DNA from: Enterovibrio qingdaonensis
GTDB taxonomy: Bacteria > Pseudomonadota > Gammaproteobacteria > Enterobacterales > Vibrionaceae
DNA length: 64,000 nt
NCBI RefSeq assembly: GCF_028683135.1
Contig: NZ_JAJUBB010000002.1
Location: forward strand, 372,001-436,000
Reading direction: 5' to 3'
In this document: in pieces, positions 62,388 through 64,000 of the stretch
Layout: each line of letters starts with the position of its first letter
Numbering within the stretch: position 1 is the stretch's first letter
The notes under the pieces: generated by a model
What the model saw: only the letters and a program-made list of their open reading frames with translations
What the model was told of the DNA's origin: nothing
Database searches by the model: none
Position numbers and translations under genes: made by a program

Positions 62388-63512
62388 ATGACTAACCACC
62401 AACCTTACCTTCAAATTGATAACGTCGCTAAGCAATTCGGTGCTTTCACGGCATTAAAACAGATTTCACTTAGTATCGAAAAAGGTGAGTTTGTATGCTT
62501 CCTCGGCCCTTCTGGCTGCGGTAAAACCACATTACTTCGCGCCATTGCAGGCCTTGACTTGCCAAGTTCTGGTGCGATCTACCAAGCGAATAAAGACACC
62601 ACTTTTCTCCCTCCAGAAAAGCGTGACTTTGGCATTGTCTTTCAATCTTACGCGCTGTTCCCGAACCTGACGGTGAAAGAAAACATAGCACTTGGACTGA
62701 TTAACCAAGGAACACCGAAAAAAGCCGCTTACGCGAAAGTGGAAGAGTGGTTGGAGACCATTGGGTTACCGACATCGGGAGAGAAATTTCCTAATCAACT
62801 TTCTGGTGGTCAGCAACAGCGAGTTGCTCTAGCGCGTGCGCTCGCGTTATCTCCGGGCTTGCTGCTTCTGGATGAGCCGCTATCTGCTTTAGATGCAAAA
62901 GTTCGCGTCCACCTTCGTGAAGAAATATGCCGCTTGCAACGCAAGCTGGGTATTACCACGATCATGGTGACGCATGATCAAGACGAAGCGCTATCAATGG
63001 CGGATCGTATTGTGGTGATGAATCACGGCGTCATTGAGCAAGTCGGGACACCTCAGGAAATTTATCAACAACCCGCCACACGTTTCGTTGCGAATTTCGT
63101 CGGGACGATGAATTTTATTCCTATGTCTGTGGCGAGCGATACGCAGGTGCGTATCGCTGAGTCATTAATTGCAACGCCGACAGTGGATAATCACGCGTTA
63201 AAACGCGGGGATGCTTGTGATCTTGCCGTTCGCCCTGAACAAATTCGCTTTGTGGACTCCCCAAAAAATACGCTTCCTGTAAAGATTGTGGCGACCGAGT
63301 TTCTTGGTGCGTTTTATCGCGTCGATTGCCGATTGCTGCATGACAGTAAATCCAATCTGATCATGGTCGATGTGTCGGTAGAGCAGGCGATGCAGCTAGG
63401 ACTGAAGCGTGGGGAAGTGCGTTATATACAACTGGCCGAAACGGGTCTTCGTGCTTATGCCAAAGAAGCTTGCCACAAATCTTGCGACAAAGCCTTGTCT
63501 AACGCAGCCTAA
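62388..63512 (+). CDS. 2-aminoethylphosphonate ABC transporter ATP-binding protein
   Basis: 374 residues from the ATG at 62388 (AGGAG 7 nt upstream). Walker A GPSGCGKTTLLRAIAG, Q-loop FQSYALFPNLTV, signature LSGGQQQRVALARALA, Walker B LLLLDEPLSALD, switch VTHDQDEAL. The C-terminal TOBE domain (DLAVRPEQIRFVDS) is typical of PotA/FbpC-type importers. It powers uptake of 2-aminoethylphosphonate (PhnT-like) with the downstream permease. Confidence 0.92.
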   Translation: MTNHQPYLQIDNVAKQFGAFTALKQISLSIEKGEFVCFLGPSGCGKTTLLRAIAGLDLPSSGAIYQANKDTTFLPPEKRDFGIVFQSYALFPNLTVKENIALGLINQGTPKKAAYAKVEEWLETIGLPTSGEKFPNQLSGGQQQRVALARALALSPGLLLLDEPLSALDAKVRVHLREEICRLQRKLGITTIMVTHDQDEALSMADRIVVMNHGVIEQVGTPQEIYQQPATRFVANFVGTMNFIPMSVASDTQVRIAESLIATPTVDNHALKRGDACDLAVRPEQIRFVDSPKNTLPVKIVATEFLGAFYRVDCRLLHDSKSNLIMVDVSVEQAMQLGLKRGEVRYIQLAETGLRAYAKEACHKSCDKALSNAA

Positions 63513-63524
63513 CGAGTACATCAC

Positions 63525-64000
63525 ATGGAAGCTAAAACAATGACGATGAACGCACTGATATTACCGAGTAAGCCAACGTCACTTTTTCATCGGGTCAGCA
63601 AAGACAATCTGGTACTGATTTTGGTTCTCTCACTGGTTATGTCGCTGTTCGCGTTCTTTCTGCTGTTTCCTCTGTGGAGCATGCTACAAAAAAGCGTTCA
63701 GAATGCTGACGGACAGTTTGTTGGCCTCACAAACTTTGCCGAGTACCTTTCTTCCGCCAGTGTGTGGGCGTCGGTATCTAACACCCTAACATTAGGCATC
63801 ACTGTCACTATGGTTGTGACATTGGCAGCCTTTGGGTATGCCTATGCGCTGACCCGCTCTTGTATGCCCTTAAAAACCGTATTCAAAGCACTGGGAACCG
63901 CACCGATTCTGGCTCCGTCGCTATTACCGGCGATCAGCCTTGTTTTTCTGTTTGGTAATCAAGGAATTGCGAAATCTTTGCTCGGTGGACAGTCCGTTTA
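63525..64000 (+). CDS. 2-aminoethylphosphonate ABC transporter permease, 3' end outside window
   Basis: Frame open from the ATG at 63525, 12 bp after the ATPase stop, to the right edge (158 codons). In-frame ATGs at 63540 and 63546 are alternative starts. A cytoplasmic N-terminus precedes a first TM (LVLILVLSLVMSLFAFFLLFPLW), a periplasmic stretch with VGLTNFAEYLSSASVWASVSNTLTLG and two more TMs (TVTMVVTLAAFGYAYALTRS, LGTAPILAPSLLPAISLVFLFG). This is the BPD_transp_1 opening of iron/phosphonate-type permeases (PhnU-like). Confidence 0.88.
   Translation, partial: MEAKTMTMNALILPSKPTSLFHRVSKDNLVLILVLSLVMSLFAFFLLFPLWSMLQKSVQNADGQFVGLTNFAEYLSSASVWASVSNTLTLGITVTMVVTLAAFGYAYALTRSCMPLKTVFKALGTAPILAPSLLPAISLVFLFGNQGIAKSLLGGQSV

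Overview
The window looks like chromosomal DNA of a marine gammaproteobacterium, most likely a Vibrionaceae member (Vibrio/Enterovibrio/Grimontia-like). This rests on the very close match of the mel genes to enterobacterial/vibrio MelR-MelA-MelB, the VCA0849-type secretion end of the giant adhesin, and a phnW/pbfA/phnX cluster of the type known from Vibrio. The genus is inferred, since no rRNA or housekeeping marker is present.

Layout. (1) 3-7739, plus strand: a compact operon entering from the left edge. It encodes an FtsK/SpoIIIE ATPase with one active and one degenerate ATPase domain, three small helical proteins, a long coiled-coil protein, a GDPD-like lipoprotein and a multi-pass PEGA protein. 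It ends at a strong terminator (7803-7840). The set resembles a type VII (ESX/EssC-like) machine in a Gram-negative and is the best candidate here for an undescribed system. (2) 8094-9958: D-aminoacylase and a RidA-family protein, translationally coupled, behind a structured leader. (3) 10061-25070, minus strand: a Lap-type biofilm adhesin operon with a 2480-residue adhesin, LapB/LapC/LapE-like type I secretion parts, an OmpA-like lipoprotein and a LapD-like c-di-GMP receptor. No LapG protease gene is present where it would be expected. (4) 25484-29692: melR divergent from melA-melB. (5) 30272-55266: an extracellular contractile injection system (eCIS) of about 20 genes: sheath, tube, baseplate, spike, PAAR-like tip, AAA+ ATPase, DUF4255 cap, beta-helix proteins, a DUF4157 effector with a Cys-rich toxin-like domain and hydrophobic tail, a possible immunity/adaptor protein, and an M15 peptidase. 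(6) 55411-57484: a DUF1989 protein divergent from a LuxR-type sensor that lacks its HTH. (7) 57563-64000: 2-aminoethylphosphonate catabolism (phnX, pbfA, phnW, minus strand) divergent from its ABC importer (binding protein, ATPase, permease cut by the right edge). TGG-N6-CCA palindromes precede phnW, the binding protein gene and the ATPase gene.

Working together: regions 1, 3 and 5 are three envelope or extracellular delivery and attachment machines. Regions 2, 4 and 7 are nutrient scavenging modules (D-amino acids, melibiose/raffinose-type galactosides, phosphonates). No rRNA, canonical tRNA, CRISPR array, IS element or integrase was seen.
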